A stretch of 35,950 nucleotides of DNA from an uncultured Rhodovulum sp. (GTDB lineage Bacteria > Pseudomonadota > Alphaproteobacteria > Rhodobacterales > Rhodobacteraceae): positions 1-35,950 of the forward strand of contig CAMIMK010000004.1 in the NCBI GenBank assembly GCA_946221765.1. Reading direction: 5' to 3'. The notes below the pieces were generated by a model, which saw only the letters and a program-made list of their open reading frames with translations, did not search any database and was not told the DNA's origin. This document shows positions 8,029-16,234 of the stretch, one piece after another (the stretch's first letter is position 1; each line of letters opens with the position of its first letter). Both the position numbers and the translations under genes were made by a program.

Positions 8029-11000
8029 ATGCCTGTCATCTCCAATCTGACGACCGCCCAGATTGCGGCCCTCAACACCACCGTCATTGCCTCCTTGACC
8101 ACCGCGGAACTCGCCACGCTGTCGACCGCCCAGGTCCAGGCCTTCACCACCGCCCAGATCGGCGTCTTTTCGGCGACCCAGCTCGGAGGCTTTTCCGCCT
8201 CGCAGTTCGCCGCCCTCGACACCCAGGACATCGCCGCGCTCACGACCGCCGCGATCAAGGGAATGACGACCCTGCAGGCCCCGGCGCTGACCACCGACCA
8301 GGCGGCGGCGCTGACCTCCAACCAGATGAAGGCGCTGTCGGCGCTGCAGCTGTCCAAGTTCGAGACCGCGGATGTGGCGGCCCTGTCGACCGCCGCGGTG
8401 CGCGGGCTGAGCGCGACGCAGCTCGCCGTCTTCGGCAGCACCCAGGTCGCGGCGCTGACGACCGGCCAGGTGGCGGCGCTGACCACCGGGCAGGTGGCGG
8501 GGCTCACCAGCGCGACGATCTCGAAGATCACCACCGGGGGAACCGCGGCGCTCACCACCGCCCAGGTCGCCGCTCTCGGCGCGACCCAGTTCTCCGGCAT
8601 GACCTCGGCCCAGGTCGCGGCGCTGACCACCGACCAGATGGCGGCGCTCACCACCGCCCAGATGAAGAGCATCGGCACCGCCACGCTGTCGCGCTTCGAA
8701 TCACAGGACATCGCCGCGCTCGGCACGGCCCAGGTGGCGGCGCTCGGCGCCCTTCAGGTTGCGGGCTTCGGCTCGGCGCAGATTGCCGGCCTCACCGCAG
8801 CGCAGGTGGGGGCGATCGGCACCGCCGCCATTGCCGGAATCGGCTCGGCCGCGATCGCCGGGCTCGGCTCCGATCAGGTCGCGTCATTCACCACCGCCCA
8901 GGCGGCGGCGCTGACCTCGACCCAGCTGTCCGGCATGACTACCGCGCAGGTCGCGGCCTTCGAGGCGGCCGACATCGCGAAGCTCCGCGCGAGCGCGCTG
9001 GCAGCCATCAGCACCGCCGGCATCGCGGCACTGGCCACCCATCAGGTTGCCGCGCTGACGACCGCGCAGGTCGCCGCGCTGACGACCCGGCAGATCGCTG
9101 CGCTCGAGACCGCGGACATCGTTGCGCTGACCACTGCGCAGGCGGCGAAGCTGACCACCGGCCAGGTGGCGGCGCTGACCTCGGCACAGCTGTCGGCCAT
9201 GGACATCGCCGATCTGGCGGCGATCCAGACCGCGGGCATCGCCGCGCTCCGCACCGCGCAGCTGACCGGCCTCGCCACGGACCAGATCGCGGGCCTTTCC
9301 AGCGCGCAGGTCGCGGCGCTCTCGACGGCGGCGATCAGCAAGATCGCGGATATCGACGCCCTGACGACCGCGCAGGTGAAGGCGTTGACCTCGGCGCAGT
9401 TCGGCGCGCTGACCTCCACGCAGATCACGGCGCTGACCACCGATCAGATGCAGGCGCTGACCACGGCGCAGGTGGCCGGGCTGTCGACCGGCTTCATCCG
9501 CAAGATCGAGACCGCCGACATCGCCGCCCTGACCTCGACGCAGGTGAAGGCCCTGACGGGTGCCCAGGTCGGGGCGCTGACCACGGCGCAGGTGGCCGGC
9601 CTCGGCACCGAGCAGGTCATCGTGCTGACCACGAAGCAGGTTGCGGCCCTCGGCACCGCGGCGGTGAAGGCGCTGGAGACCGCGGACATCGACGTGCTGT
9701 CGAGTGCACATCTCAGTGCCTTTGGCTCGCAGCAGGTGGGGGCGCTGAGCTCCGCCCAGGTCGCGGCGATCGTCACCGCCAGCCTTGCCGGGATCAGCGT
9801 CTCGGCCCTCAAGGGGCTCAGCACGGCGGCGGTTGCGGCGCTCACCACCGGTCAGGCCGGCGGCCTCTCGACGGTGCAGCTGGCGGCGCTGACCACCGCA
9901 CAGGTGAAGGCGATCGCGAGTGACACCATCGCGGCGCTGTCGAGCCGGCAGGTCGGCGGTCTCACCGCCACCCAGATCGGCGCGCTGACCACGGGCCAGA
10001 TCGCCGCGATCGAGACGGGCGACATCGCCGGCCTCGCGACGGCTGCGGTCGCGGCCCTGTCGAGCGTGCAGGTCGGGGCGCTCAGCACCGGGCAGGTCGC
10101 GGCCTTCGCCTCGGCGCAGGTGGCGGCCTTCGGCAGCGCCAGCCTCGCGGGCTTCGGGGCCAATGACGTGGCGGCGCTGACCACCGCGCAGGTGAAGGCG
10201 CTGACCGCGACGCAGTTCGGCGGCCTGACCTCCGCCCAGGTGGCGGCGCTGACCACCGATCAGGTGCAGGCGCTGACCACCGCGCAGGTGGCGGCGCTCG
10301 GCACCCGCACGGTCCGCAGCCTCTCGACCGTTCAGGTTGCGGCGCTGACCACGGCCCAGGCCAAGGCGCTCGGCGGGCTTCAGGCCGCGGCGCTCACCAG
10401 CGGCCAGGTTGCCGCGATCGGGACGGCGAGCCTCGGGGCGCTCAGCACCGGCGCGATCGCGGGCCTGAGCACTGTCGGCATCCAGGCGCTGACCACCGAG
10501 CAGGTGTCGCAGCTGACGACGGTGCAGGTGAAGGCGCTGACCGCGACGCAGGTCAAGGCGATCGAGACGGCGGATCTGGTGGCGCTGACCACGGATCAGG
10601 CGAAGGCCCTGACCACCGCCCAGATCGGGGCGCTCACCACCACGCAGGTGGCGGCGCTCGCCACGGACGATCTCGCGGCCCTGTCCACCGCGGCGGTCGC
10701 GGGCCTGACGACCGCGCAGGTCGGGGCCCTGACCACCGGTCAGGTCGCGGCGCTTGCCAGCGCGCAGGTCCGTGCGCTCAGCGTGGCGAGCTTCGCCAAG
10801 CTCGGCACCGATGACATCGCGGCGCTGGGAACGGCGCAGGTTCAGGCGGTCACGAGCGCGCAGTTCGGTAGCCTGACGTCTGTCCAGGTGGCGGCGCTGA
10901 CCACGGCTCAGGTGCAGGCGCTGACCACAGCGCAGGTGGCGGGGCTGTCGGCCGGCACGGTCTCGAAGCTCGAGGCCGCGGACATGGGGGCGCTCACCAC

Positions 11001-12345
11001 CGCGCAGGTGGCGGCCCTGACCTCGGTCCAGGTGGGCGCGCTCGGCTCGGCGCAGGTCGCCGGCCTGACCTCGGTCCAGATCCCGGCGCTGTCCTCCGCG
11101 ATGATCTCGCGGCTCTCCTCGGAGGGCTTTGCCGCCCTTGCGACCGAGGCGCTCGCGGCGCTGACCACCGCCCAGGCGGCGGCGCTGACCAGCAGCCAGG
11201 TGGCGGGCCTCAAGGACCAGCTGATGGCGAGCCTTGAGATTGCGGATCTGGCCGCGATCGCGCCGGCGGCGCTTGCCGGGGCCTCGACCCGCGGCATCGC
11301 CTCGCTGACCACGGCGCAGGCGGCGGCGCTGACCACGGCGCAGATGAAGGCGCTCAGCGCGGTCCAGATCGGGGCCTTCGAGACCGCGGATGTCGCGGCG
11401 CTCGGCACGGCGGCCCTGACGGCGCTCTCGACCTCCCAGCTGCAGGGACTGGGGAGCAGCCAGCTCGCCGCCCTGACCAGCACGCAGGTCGGCGCGCTGA
11501 CCACCGCGCAGGTCGGCGGCCTGACCACGCTGACGATCTCGCGGCTCTCGACGGCGAATGTGCAGAGCCTGACCACCGCGCAGATCCAGGCGCTGTCCGG
11601 CAGCCAGTTCGACACGATGAGCTCGGCCCAGGTGGCGACGCTCAGCACCGCGCAGGTGAGCGCGCTGACCACGGCCCAGGTGAAGGCCCTGACGGTTGCC
11701 ACGCTCCAGAAGCTGGAGGTGGCGGATGTCGCCGTCCTCGGCAGCGCCCAGGTCGGGGCCCTGACTGCGGCGCAGGCGCGCGAACTGACGACGGCGCAGG
11801 TCGGAGCCCTGTCGACCACGGCCCTGCCGGGGCTCTCCACCGGGGCGGTCGCGGCCTTCACCTCCGTGCAGGCGGGGGCGCTCAGCACCGCCCAGCTCGG
11901 GGTGCTGGGCAGTGCCCAGGTGGGCGGCTTCTCCACCGCAGCGATCGGCGGGCTCGGCACGTCCGTCTCGGCCTTCGGCTCGGCCCAGGTGACGGGGCTG
12001 ACCTCGGCGCAGCTGAACGTGCTGACGGCCCCGCAGGTGACGGCGCTGACCACCGCGCAGGTGGCGAGCTTCACCACGGCGCAGGTCTCGACGCTCTCGA
12101 CGCAGACGATCTCGCGCTTCGAGGTCGCCGACGTGCAGGCGCTGACCACGGGGCAGATCGTCGCCCTGACCACGGCGCAGATGGGCGGCTTCACCACCGG
12201 CCAGATCCAGGGCCTGACCACCACGCAGGTCGTGGCGCTGGAGACGAGCGACATCGTGGCGCTGACCGACACCCAGGCGGCCGCCTTCACGACCGCGCAG
12301 ACCTCGGTGATGTCGACCGCGCAGTCGAACGCGCTCTTCATGTGA
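8029..12345 (+). CDS. Giant Ser/Thr-rich octapeptide-repeat protein, putative type I secretion substrate
   Basis: 1438 residues that I do not recognise as a characterised family. After six residues (MPVISN) the whole protein parses into 179 consecutive octads of consensus LTTAQVAA, then ends LFM. Per position: 1 Leu (Phe, Ile, Met), 2 Thr/Ser/Gly, 3 Thr/Ser, 4 mostly Ala, 5 Gln, 6 Val/Ile/Leu, 7 Ala/Gly/Lys, 8 Ala/Gly. Only two octads are short: the 55th (6 residues) and the 164th (7 residues). There is no Cys, Trp or Tyr, very little Pro, no Sec signal peptide, no membrane segment and no RTX glycine/aspartate repeat. GGGAG precedes ATG 8029. A strong terminator follows, then a type I exporter; a GT41 glycosyltransferase is divergent. 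By context it is probably exported unprocessed and may be O-glycosylated (inference). A 5/3 spacing of hydrophobic positions argues for a solenoid of short turns rather than a coiled coil. Confidence 0.9.
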   Translation: MPVISNLTTAQIAALNTTVIASLTTAELATLSTAQVQAFTTAQIGVFSATQLGGFSASQFAALDTQDIAALTTAAIKGMTTLQAPALTTDQAAALTSNQMKALSALQLSKFETADVAALSTAAVRGLSATQLAVFGSTQVAALTTGQVAALTTGQVAGLTSATISKITTGGTAALTTAQVAALGATQFSGMTSAQVAALTTDQMAALTTAQMKSIGTATLSRFESQDIAALGTAQVAALGALQVAGFGSAQIAGLTAAQVGAIGTAAIAGIGSAAIAGLGSDQVASFTTAQAAALTSTQLSGMTTAQVAAFEAADIAKLRASALAAISTAGIAALATHQVAALTTAQVAALTTRQIAALETADIVALTTAQAAKLTTGQVAALTSAQLSAMDIADLAAIQTAGIAALRTAQLTGLATDQIAGLSSAQVAALSTAAISKIADIDALTTAQVKALTSAQFGALTSTQITALTTDQMQALTTAQVAGLSTGFIRKIETADIAALTSTQVKALTGAQVGALTTAQVAGLGTEQVIVLTTKQVAALGTAAVKALETADIDVLSSAHLSAFGSQQVGALSSAQVAAIVTASLAGISVSALKGLSTAAVAALTTGQAGGLSTVQLAALTTAQVKAIASDTIAALSSRQVGGLTATQIGALTTGQIAAIETGDIAGLATAAVAALSSVQVGALSTGQVAAFASAQVAAFGSASLAGFGANDVAALTTAQVKALTATQFGGLTSAQVAALTTDQVQALTTAQVAALGTRTVRSLSTVQVAALTTAQAKALGGLQAAALTSGQVAAIGTASLGALSTGAIAGLSTVGIQALTTEQVSQLTTVQVKALTATQVKAIETADLVALTTDQAKALTTAQIGALTTTQVAALATDDLAALSTAAVAGLTTAQVGALTTGQVAALASAQVRALSVASFAKLGTDDIAALGTAQVQAVTSAQFGSLTSVQVAALTTAQVQALTTAQVAGLSAGTVSKLEAADMGALTTAQVAALTSVQVGALGSAQVAGLTSVQIPALSSAMISRLSSEGFAALATEALAALTTAQAAALTSSQVAGLKDQLMASLEIADLAAIAPAALAGASTRGIASLTTAQAAALTTAQMKALSAVQIGAFETADVAALGTAALTALSTSQLQGLGSSQLAALTSTQVGALTTAQVGGLTTLTISRLSTANVQSLTTAQIQALSGSQFDTMSSAQVATLSTAQVSALTTAQVKALTVATLQKLEVADVAVLGSAQVGALTAAQARELTTAQVGALSTTALPGLSTGAVAAFTSVQAGALSTAQLGVLGSAQVGGFSTAAIGGLGTSVSAFGSAQVTGLTSAQLNVLTAPQVTALTTAQVASFTTAQVSTLSTQTISRFEVADVQALTTGQIVALTTAQMGGFTTGQIQGLTTTQVVALETSDIVALTDTQAAAFTTAQTSVMSTAQSNALFM
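8047..12333 (+). repeat. 24-bp-periodic tandem repeat array (179 octapeptide codon blocks)
   Basis: The coding repeat has period 24 bp across 4287 bp. The only length changes are a 6-bp contraction at 9343-9360 and a 3-bp contraction at 11953-11973, both in frame. Copies differ widely at synonymous positions: Leu as CTG or CTC, Thr as ACC or ACG, Ala as GCG, GCC or GCA, Val as GTG, GTC or GTT. The array is therefore not a recent slippage product. A longer period of seven octads (168 bp) is visible, marked by octads of type ETADI preceded by octads ending in Lys or Arg. Confidence 0.95.
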
Positions 12346-12398
12346 CGCGCTGACCCGACCCGATCCGGCGCACCGCGCCGGGTCCCTGCAACCGCTCC

Positions 12399-12428
12399 GG
12401 ATGCCCCGGCCCCATGGCCGGGGCATCC
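12399..12428 (+). terminator. Strong hairpin terminator after the octad-repeat gene
   Basis: A perfect 13-bp stem, GGATGCCCCGGCC (12399-12411) with GGCCGGGGCATCC (12416-12428), closes a four-base CCAT loop. It is followed by the modest T-rich GTCGTTTC. It lies 54 bp after the stop of the repeat gene and 84 bp before the exporter start. It should cut or attenuate read-through, so the exporter would be made at a lower level or from its own promoter. Confidence 0.8.
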
Positions 12429-12511
12429 GTCGTTTCGGGCCCGGGCCGCCGCCGCTGTCCGCCTCCGCCTTTACCGAAGCCTAACCCTGATCCGCCCATG
12501 GTGCGCCCACC

Positions 12512-14689
12512 ATGACCGCACCAGATCCCCGGCTCGCCCCGCAGCTCACGGCCCTCGCGCCCCAGCTCACCGCCCTGCGCTGCGCCTTCCTTCTGGCGGC
12601 GCACCATGGCGTGCACATGCCACCCGAATCGCTGCCGCAGGTGGTCGAGGACGACATGACCGCCTCGGTGCGCGCGGCCTTCGGCCGGGCGGGCTTCCGC
12701 AGCCGGGTGATGACCCGCGCCGGCTGGGACCGGGCGATGGGGCTCGGCTCGGCCTATCCTGCGCTCGCGAAGATGCGCAGCGGCCACTGGGTGGTGCTGA
12801 TCCAGGGCGTTCCGGGGCCGGACGGGGTGCTGGCCGCGGCGGTCCTCGACCCGCGGCGCGAGGCCGATGGCGTTCACCTCGTTTCCCGCGCGGAGTTCGA
12901 GGCGGAATGGACCGGGGTTCTGGTGCTGGTGCGCCGGGCGCAGAAGCTCACCGACGAGAATCGGCCCTTCGGGCTGACCTGGTTCATTCCCGAACTCCTG
13001 AAGCAGAAGCATCTGCTGGGCGGGGTGGCGACGGCGGCCGTGGTGGCGAATCTGATCACCTTCGCGATCCCGCTGCTGTTGCAGGTGCTGATCGACCGGG
13101 TGGTGGCGCATCAGGCGTGGAACACGCTCTTCGTCGTCGTCTCGGTCTTCGTGCTGCTCGCGAGCTTCGACGCGATCTTCACCTACGTGCGGCAGCGGCT
13201 GATGCTGATCGCCGGCGGCAAGGTCGATGCGCGGCTTGGGTCGCGCACCTTCGGGCACCTGCTTGCCCTGCCGATGTCGGTCTTCGAGACAACGGCGGCG
13301 GGCGTCCTGGCCCGCCACATGCAGCAGACCGAGAAGCTGCGGCAGTTCCTGACCGGACGGCTGTTGCAGACGATGCTGGACGCGGCGCTGCTGCCGGTGC
13401 TGCTCGTGCTGCTCCTGCTCTATTCGGGCGCGCTGACGGCCGTGGTCCTCGGCTTCGCGCTGGCGATCGCGGGCTGTATCGCGGCGCTGCTGCCGCTCTT
13501 TCAGCGCCGGCTGTCGGCGCTCTACATCGCCGAGGCCGAGCGGCAGGCGCAGCTCGTCGAGACGCTGCACAACATGCGGGCGGTCAAGGCGCTGGTGCTG
13601 GAGCAGAACCGGCAGGCGGCCTGGGACGCGAGCCTCGTCGCCTCGGTGCGGCGGCAGTGGGACGTGGGCGCGGTGGCGGCCTTCGCCGCCGCGGCGACCG
13701 GCTGGCTCGAGAAGATGATGCAGATCGGCGTGCTGACCGTGGGGGCGATCCTCGTCTTCGACGGGCTGCTGTCGCTCGGTTCGCTCGTCGCCTTCATGAT
13801 GCTGTCGCAGCGCGTGACCGGGCCGCTCGTGCAGATCGTGGGCCTGCTGAACGAGTATCAGGAGGCGGCGCTGTCGGCGCGGATGCTGGCGACGGTGATC
13901 GACCACCCGACGGAGAGCGCAGGCGCGACGCGGCCCGGGCGGCCGCAGCTGACCGGCGCCATCCGCTTCGACGAGGTGCGCTTCACCTATCCCGGCGCGC
14001 GCACGCCGGCGCTCGACGGGGTGAGCTTCGAGATCCGGCCCGGGCAGGTCATCGGCGTCGTCGGGCGCTCGGGCTCGGGCAAGACCACGCTGACGCGGCT
14101 GCTGCAGGGGATCGAGGCGCCGGAATCGGGCGCGATCTATCTCGATGGCGTCGACATCCGGCAGGTTGAGCTTGGCCATCTGCGCCGCGGGATCGGCGTC
14201 GTCCTGCAGGAGAACCTGCTGTTCCGCGGCACGGTGCGCGAGAATGTCGCGGCCGCGCGGCCGCAGGCCGCGATCGAGGAGGTGGTGGCCGCTGCCGAGC
14301 TGGCCGGGGCCGACGAATTCATCCGGCGCCTGCCGGCCGCCTACGAGACCCGGGTCGAGGAGGGGGGCGCGAATCTGTCGGGTGGCCAGCGGCAGCGCAT
14401 CGCGATCGCGCGGGCGCTGCTGGTGGCGCCGAGGGTGCTGGTGTTCGACGAGGCGACGAGTGCGCTCGATCCCGAGAGCGAGGGGCTGATCAACCGCAAC
14501 CTCGCCGACATGGCGCGCGGGCGGACGATGCTGATCGTCTCGCACCGGTTGTCGTCGCTGGTGCGCTCGGACGCGATCCTGGTGCTCGACCGCGGTCAGG
14601 TGCTCGACCTCGCGCCCCATGCGGTGCTGCTGGAGCGCTGCGAGGTCTATCGCAGCCTCTGGCGCCAGCAGACGGAGCACATGTCGTGA
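12512..14689 (+). CDS. Type I secretion ABC transporter (HlyB-like, with C39-like domain)
   Basis: A 725-residue inner-membrane exporter with fused membrane and ATPase domains. Residues 1-130 form a C39-peptidase-like domain. His92 (GHWVVL) and the later Asp (LDPR) are kept, but the catalytic Cys position is lost: Cys24 aligns four residues too late. It is therefore a substrate-docking CLD as in HlyB, not a protease. Membrane helices occupy about 160-440. The nucleotide-binding domain has Walker A GRSGSGKTT (about 517-525), signature LSGGQRQR, Walker B VLVFDEATSALD and switch SHR. ATG 12512 has no clear ribosome site. The adaptor gene overlaps its stop as GTGA. An outer-membrane TolC-type partner is not in the window. 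The adjacent octad-repeat protein is the obvious candidate substrate. Confidence 0.93.
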   Translation: MTAPDPRLAPQLTALAPQLTALRCAFLLAAHHGVHMPPESLPQVVEDDMTASVRAAFGRAGFRSRVMTRAGWDRAMGLGSAYPALAKMRSGHWVVLIQGVPGPDGVLAAAVLDPRREADGVHLVSRAEFEAEWTGVLVLVRRAQKLTDENRPFGLTWFIPELLKQKHLLGGVATAAVVANLITFAIPLLLQVLIDRVVAHQAWNTLFVVVSVFVLLASFDAIFTYVRQRLMLIAGGKVDARLGSRTFGHLLALPMSVFETTAAGVLARHMQQTEKLRQFLTGRLLQTMLDAALLPVLLVLLLLYSGALTAVVLGFALAIAGCIAALLPLFQRRLSALYIAEAERQAQLVETLHNMRAVKALVLEQNRQAAWDASLVASVRRQWDVGAVAAFAAAATGWLEKMMQIGVLTVGAILVFDGLLSLGSLVAFMMLSQRVTGPLVQIVGLLNEYQEAALSARMLATVIDHPTESAGATRPGRPQLTGAIRFDEVRFTYPGARTPALDGVSFEIRPGQVIGVVGRSGSGKTTLTRLLQGIEAPESGAIYLDGVDIRQVELGHLRRGIGVVLQENLLFRGTVRENVAAARPQAAIEEVVAAAELAGADEFIRRLPAAYETRVEEGGANLSGGQRQRIAIARALLVAPRVLVFDEATSALDPESEGLINRNLADMARGRTMLIVSHRLSSLVRSDAILVLDRGQVLDLAPHAVLLERCEVYRSLWRQQTEHMS

Positions 14690-16036
14690 GCGCAGGTCCG
14701 GTGGCGCGCGAGGCGCTCGACTTCCAGCAGGATCTCGACGGGCTGATCGCCGCGCCGGTGCCGCTCTTCCTGCGCGCCTGGCCGGCGATCGGCGGGGCTG
14801 ATCGCAGCGCTTCTCGTCGTCGCGGCGCTGACCCGGCTCGACGTGGTGGTGAGCGCGAGTGGCCGGCTGACCGCCGAGGTGCCGCCCGTGGTGCTGCAGC
14901 CGGTCGGCTCGGCGGTGCTGCGCGAGCTTCGGGTGCAGCCGGGCGACGCGGTCCGCACCGGGGACGTGCTGGCCGTGATCGATTCGACCTTCACCGCGGC
15001 CGATCGCGCCTCGCTCCAGAGCCAGGCGCGGGCGCTGACCGCCGAGCGGGACCGGCTGGAGGCCGAGCTTGGCGGCGCCGCTGCACCGGCCGCGGCGGGG
15101 CAGGAAGCGCGGCTGCAGGGGGCGCTCGGCATCGAGCGCGCCTCGGTGCTGGCCGCGCGGCGGGCGGCGCTCGATGCCGGCATCGCCGCGATCGAGGATG
15201 CGGAGCGTTCGGAACGGGATGCGGGGACGGGTCTTGAGGAACGGCTGAAGGTCGCGCGCGAGATCGAGGGGATGCGGGCGCAGCTGGCCGAGGACAAGGT
15301 GGGCTCGAGGCTCACGCTGCTGGAGGCGACCTCGAACCGCCTCGCGGTCGAGGAGGAGGCGCGCCAGCATCTCGCGCGGCTGGCGGAGTTCAGTTCGCGC
15401 GGGCGGGCAGCCGTGGCCGAGCGCGAGGCCTTCCTGCGCGACTGGCAGCGCGAGACGCTGGAGCGGCTGGCAGCGGTGCGCCCGCAGCTCGCGCAGGTGG
15501 AGGAGCAGCTTGCCAAGGCCGAGCGGCTGGAGGCGCTGACGCTCCTGCGCGCGCCCCGCGACGGGGTGGTGCTGGAGACGATCCGCCGTGCCCCGGGGTC
15601 GCTGGTGCGCGAGGGGGATGCCGTGGTGTCGCTGGTCCCCTCCGGCGTGCCGCTGGTGGCGGAGGTGACCCTGCGTTCGGCCGACATCGGCAACCTCGCC
15701 CCCGGAACCGAGGCGATCCTGAAGATCGACAGCTTTCCCTGGCGGCGCCACGGCACGCTGGCCGGCACGCTGCGGGCGGTCAGCCGCGAATCCTACGGCT
15801 CGGGCGAGGGGAGCGGGACAGGAGCGGGAACGGGAGCGGGCGGCGGGGGCGTCGGCCTGCATCGCGGCCAGATCGCGGTCGTGCCCGGCGCCGCCCTGCG
15901 CGACCTGCCCGAGGGCGCGCAGCCCCTGCCGGGCATGACCCTGCAGGCCGAGCTGAAGGTCGGCACCCGGAGCGTCCTCGACTTCTTCCTCGAGCCGCTG
16001 ATCCGCGGCCTGCGCGAGAGCCTGCGCGAGCCCTGA
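14686..16036 (+). CDS. HlyD-family type I secretion periplasmic adaptor, apparent frameshift near 14794-14797
   Basis: The start is GTG 14686, overlapping the exporter stop (GTGA). The first frame gives a cytoplasmic tail ending LFLRAWPAIGG. It then leaves coding character at the run GGGG (14794-14797). Removing one G continues directly into the membrane segment LIAALLVVAAL and the rest of the adaptor. The repaired product is 449 residues, the usual size. It has a lipoyl-like half (RVQPGDAVRTGDVLAVIDS), a long coiled coil (about 120-270), the second half (LRAPRDGVVLETIRRAPGSLV) and a C-terminal beta domain with a Gly/Ser/Thr-rich insertion (15799-15855). Unrepaired, only a product from GTG 14843 without the anchor helix is possible. 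It may be a real mutation or a base-calling error in the G run. Confidence 0.85.
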
Positions 16037-16082
16037 CGGGCCGCCCGGGGCCTGGCAGGCAGGTGCGCGGCGGCGGGCAAGC

Positions 16083-16096
16083 CCCGCGATCGCGGG
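16083..16096. other. 14-bp perfect palindrome CCCGCGATCGCGGG
   Basis: It lies 47 bp after the adaptor stop in the gap before the first receptor gene. It has no loop and no T run, so it is a poor terminator. A GTAA-N7-TTAG element overlaps its right end (16096-16110), a weak CtrA-like match. Function unknown. Confidence 0.25.
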
Positions 16097-16234
16097 TAAT
16101 CGCTTGTTAGCCGTTTTCAGGCAGCGTCCGCACGCCTTCCCGGCCCGTGCCGTGCCGGAAAGGGCGTCGGGTCGCGCCATCCGGCAGCGGATCCCCCTGC
16201 GCCGATGGCAGAAGCTGGAGCGGAAGGATGGCCG

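Noticed and set aside
7800..9923. Plus-strand 707-residue frame overlapping the start of the octad gene
   Set aside because: It is the shifted reading of the same repeats (Arg/His/Gly-rich) and starts in the intergenic region without a ribosome site.
8047..12333. Octad protein as Spy/CpxP-type LTxxQ-motif protein or as an RTX toxin
   Set aside because: LTxxQ occurs only twice in short periplasmic Spy-like helical proteins with signal peptides. RTX needs Gly/Asp nonapeptides. Neither pattern fits 179 eight-residue units without signal peptide.
8047..12333. CRISPR-like or satellite array
   Set aside because: There are no conserved DNA repeats separated by unique spacers; the unit is a continuous codon block under protein-level constraint.
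8884..12426. 1180-residue open frame on the minus strand through the octad array
   Set aside because: A 24-bp period is a multiple of three, so a stop-free shadow frame is repeated in every copy. Its product is an Arg/Gly/His-rich mirror of the array with no domain, and the plus-strand gene has a ribosome site and clean octads.
14794..14797. Phase variation of the adaptor through the G run
   Set aside because: Four G residues are too short for efficient slipped-strand switching; mutation or base-calling error is simpler.
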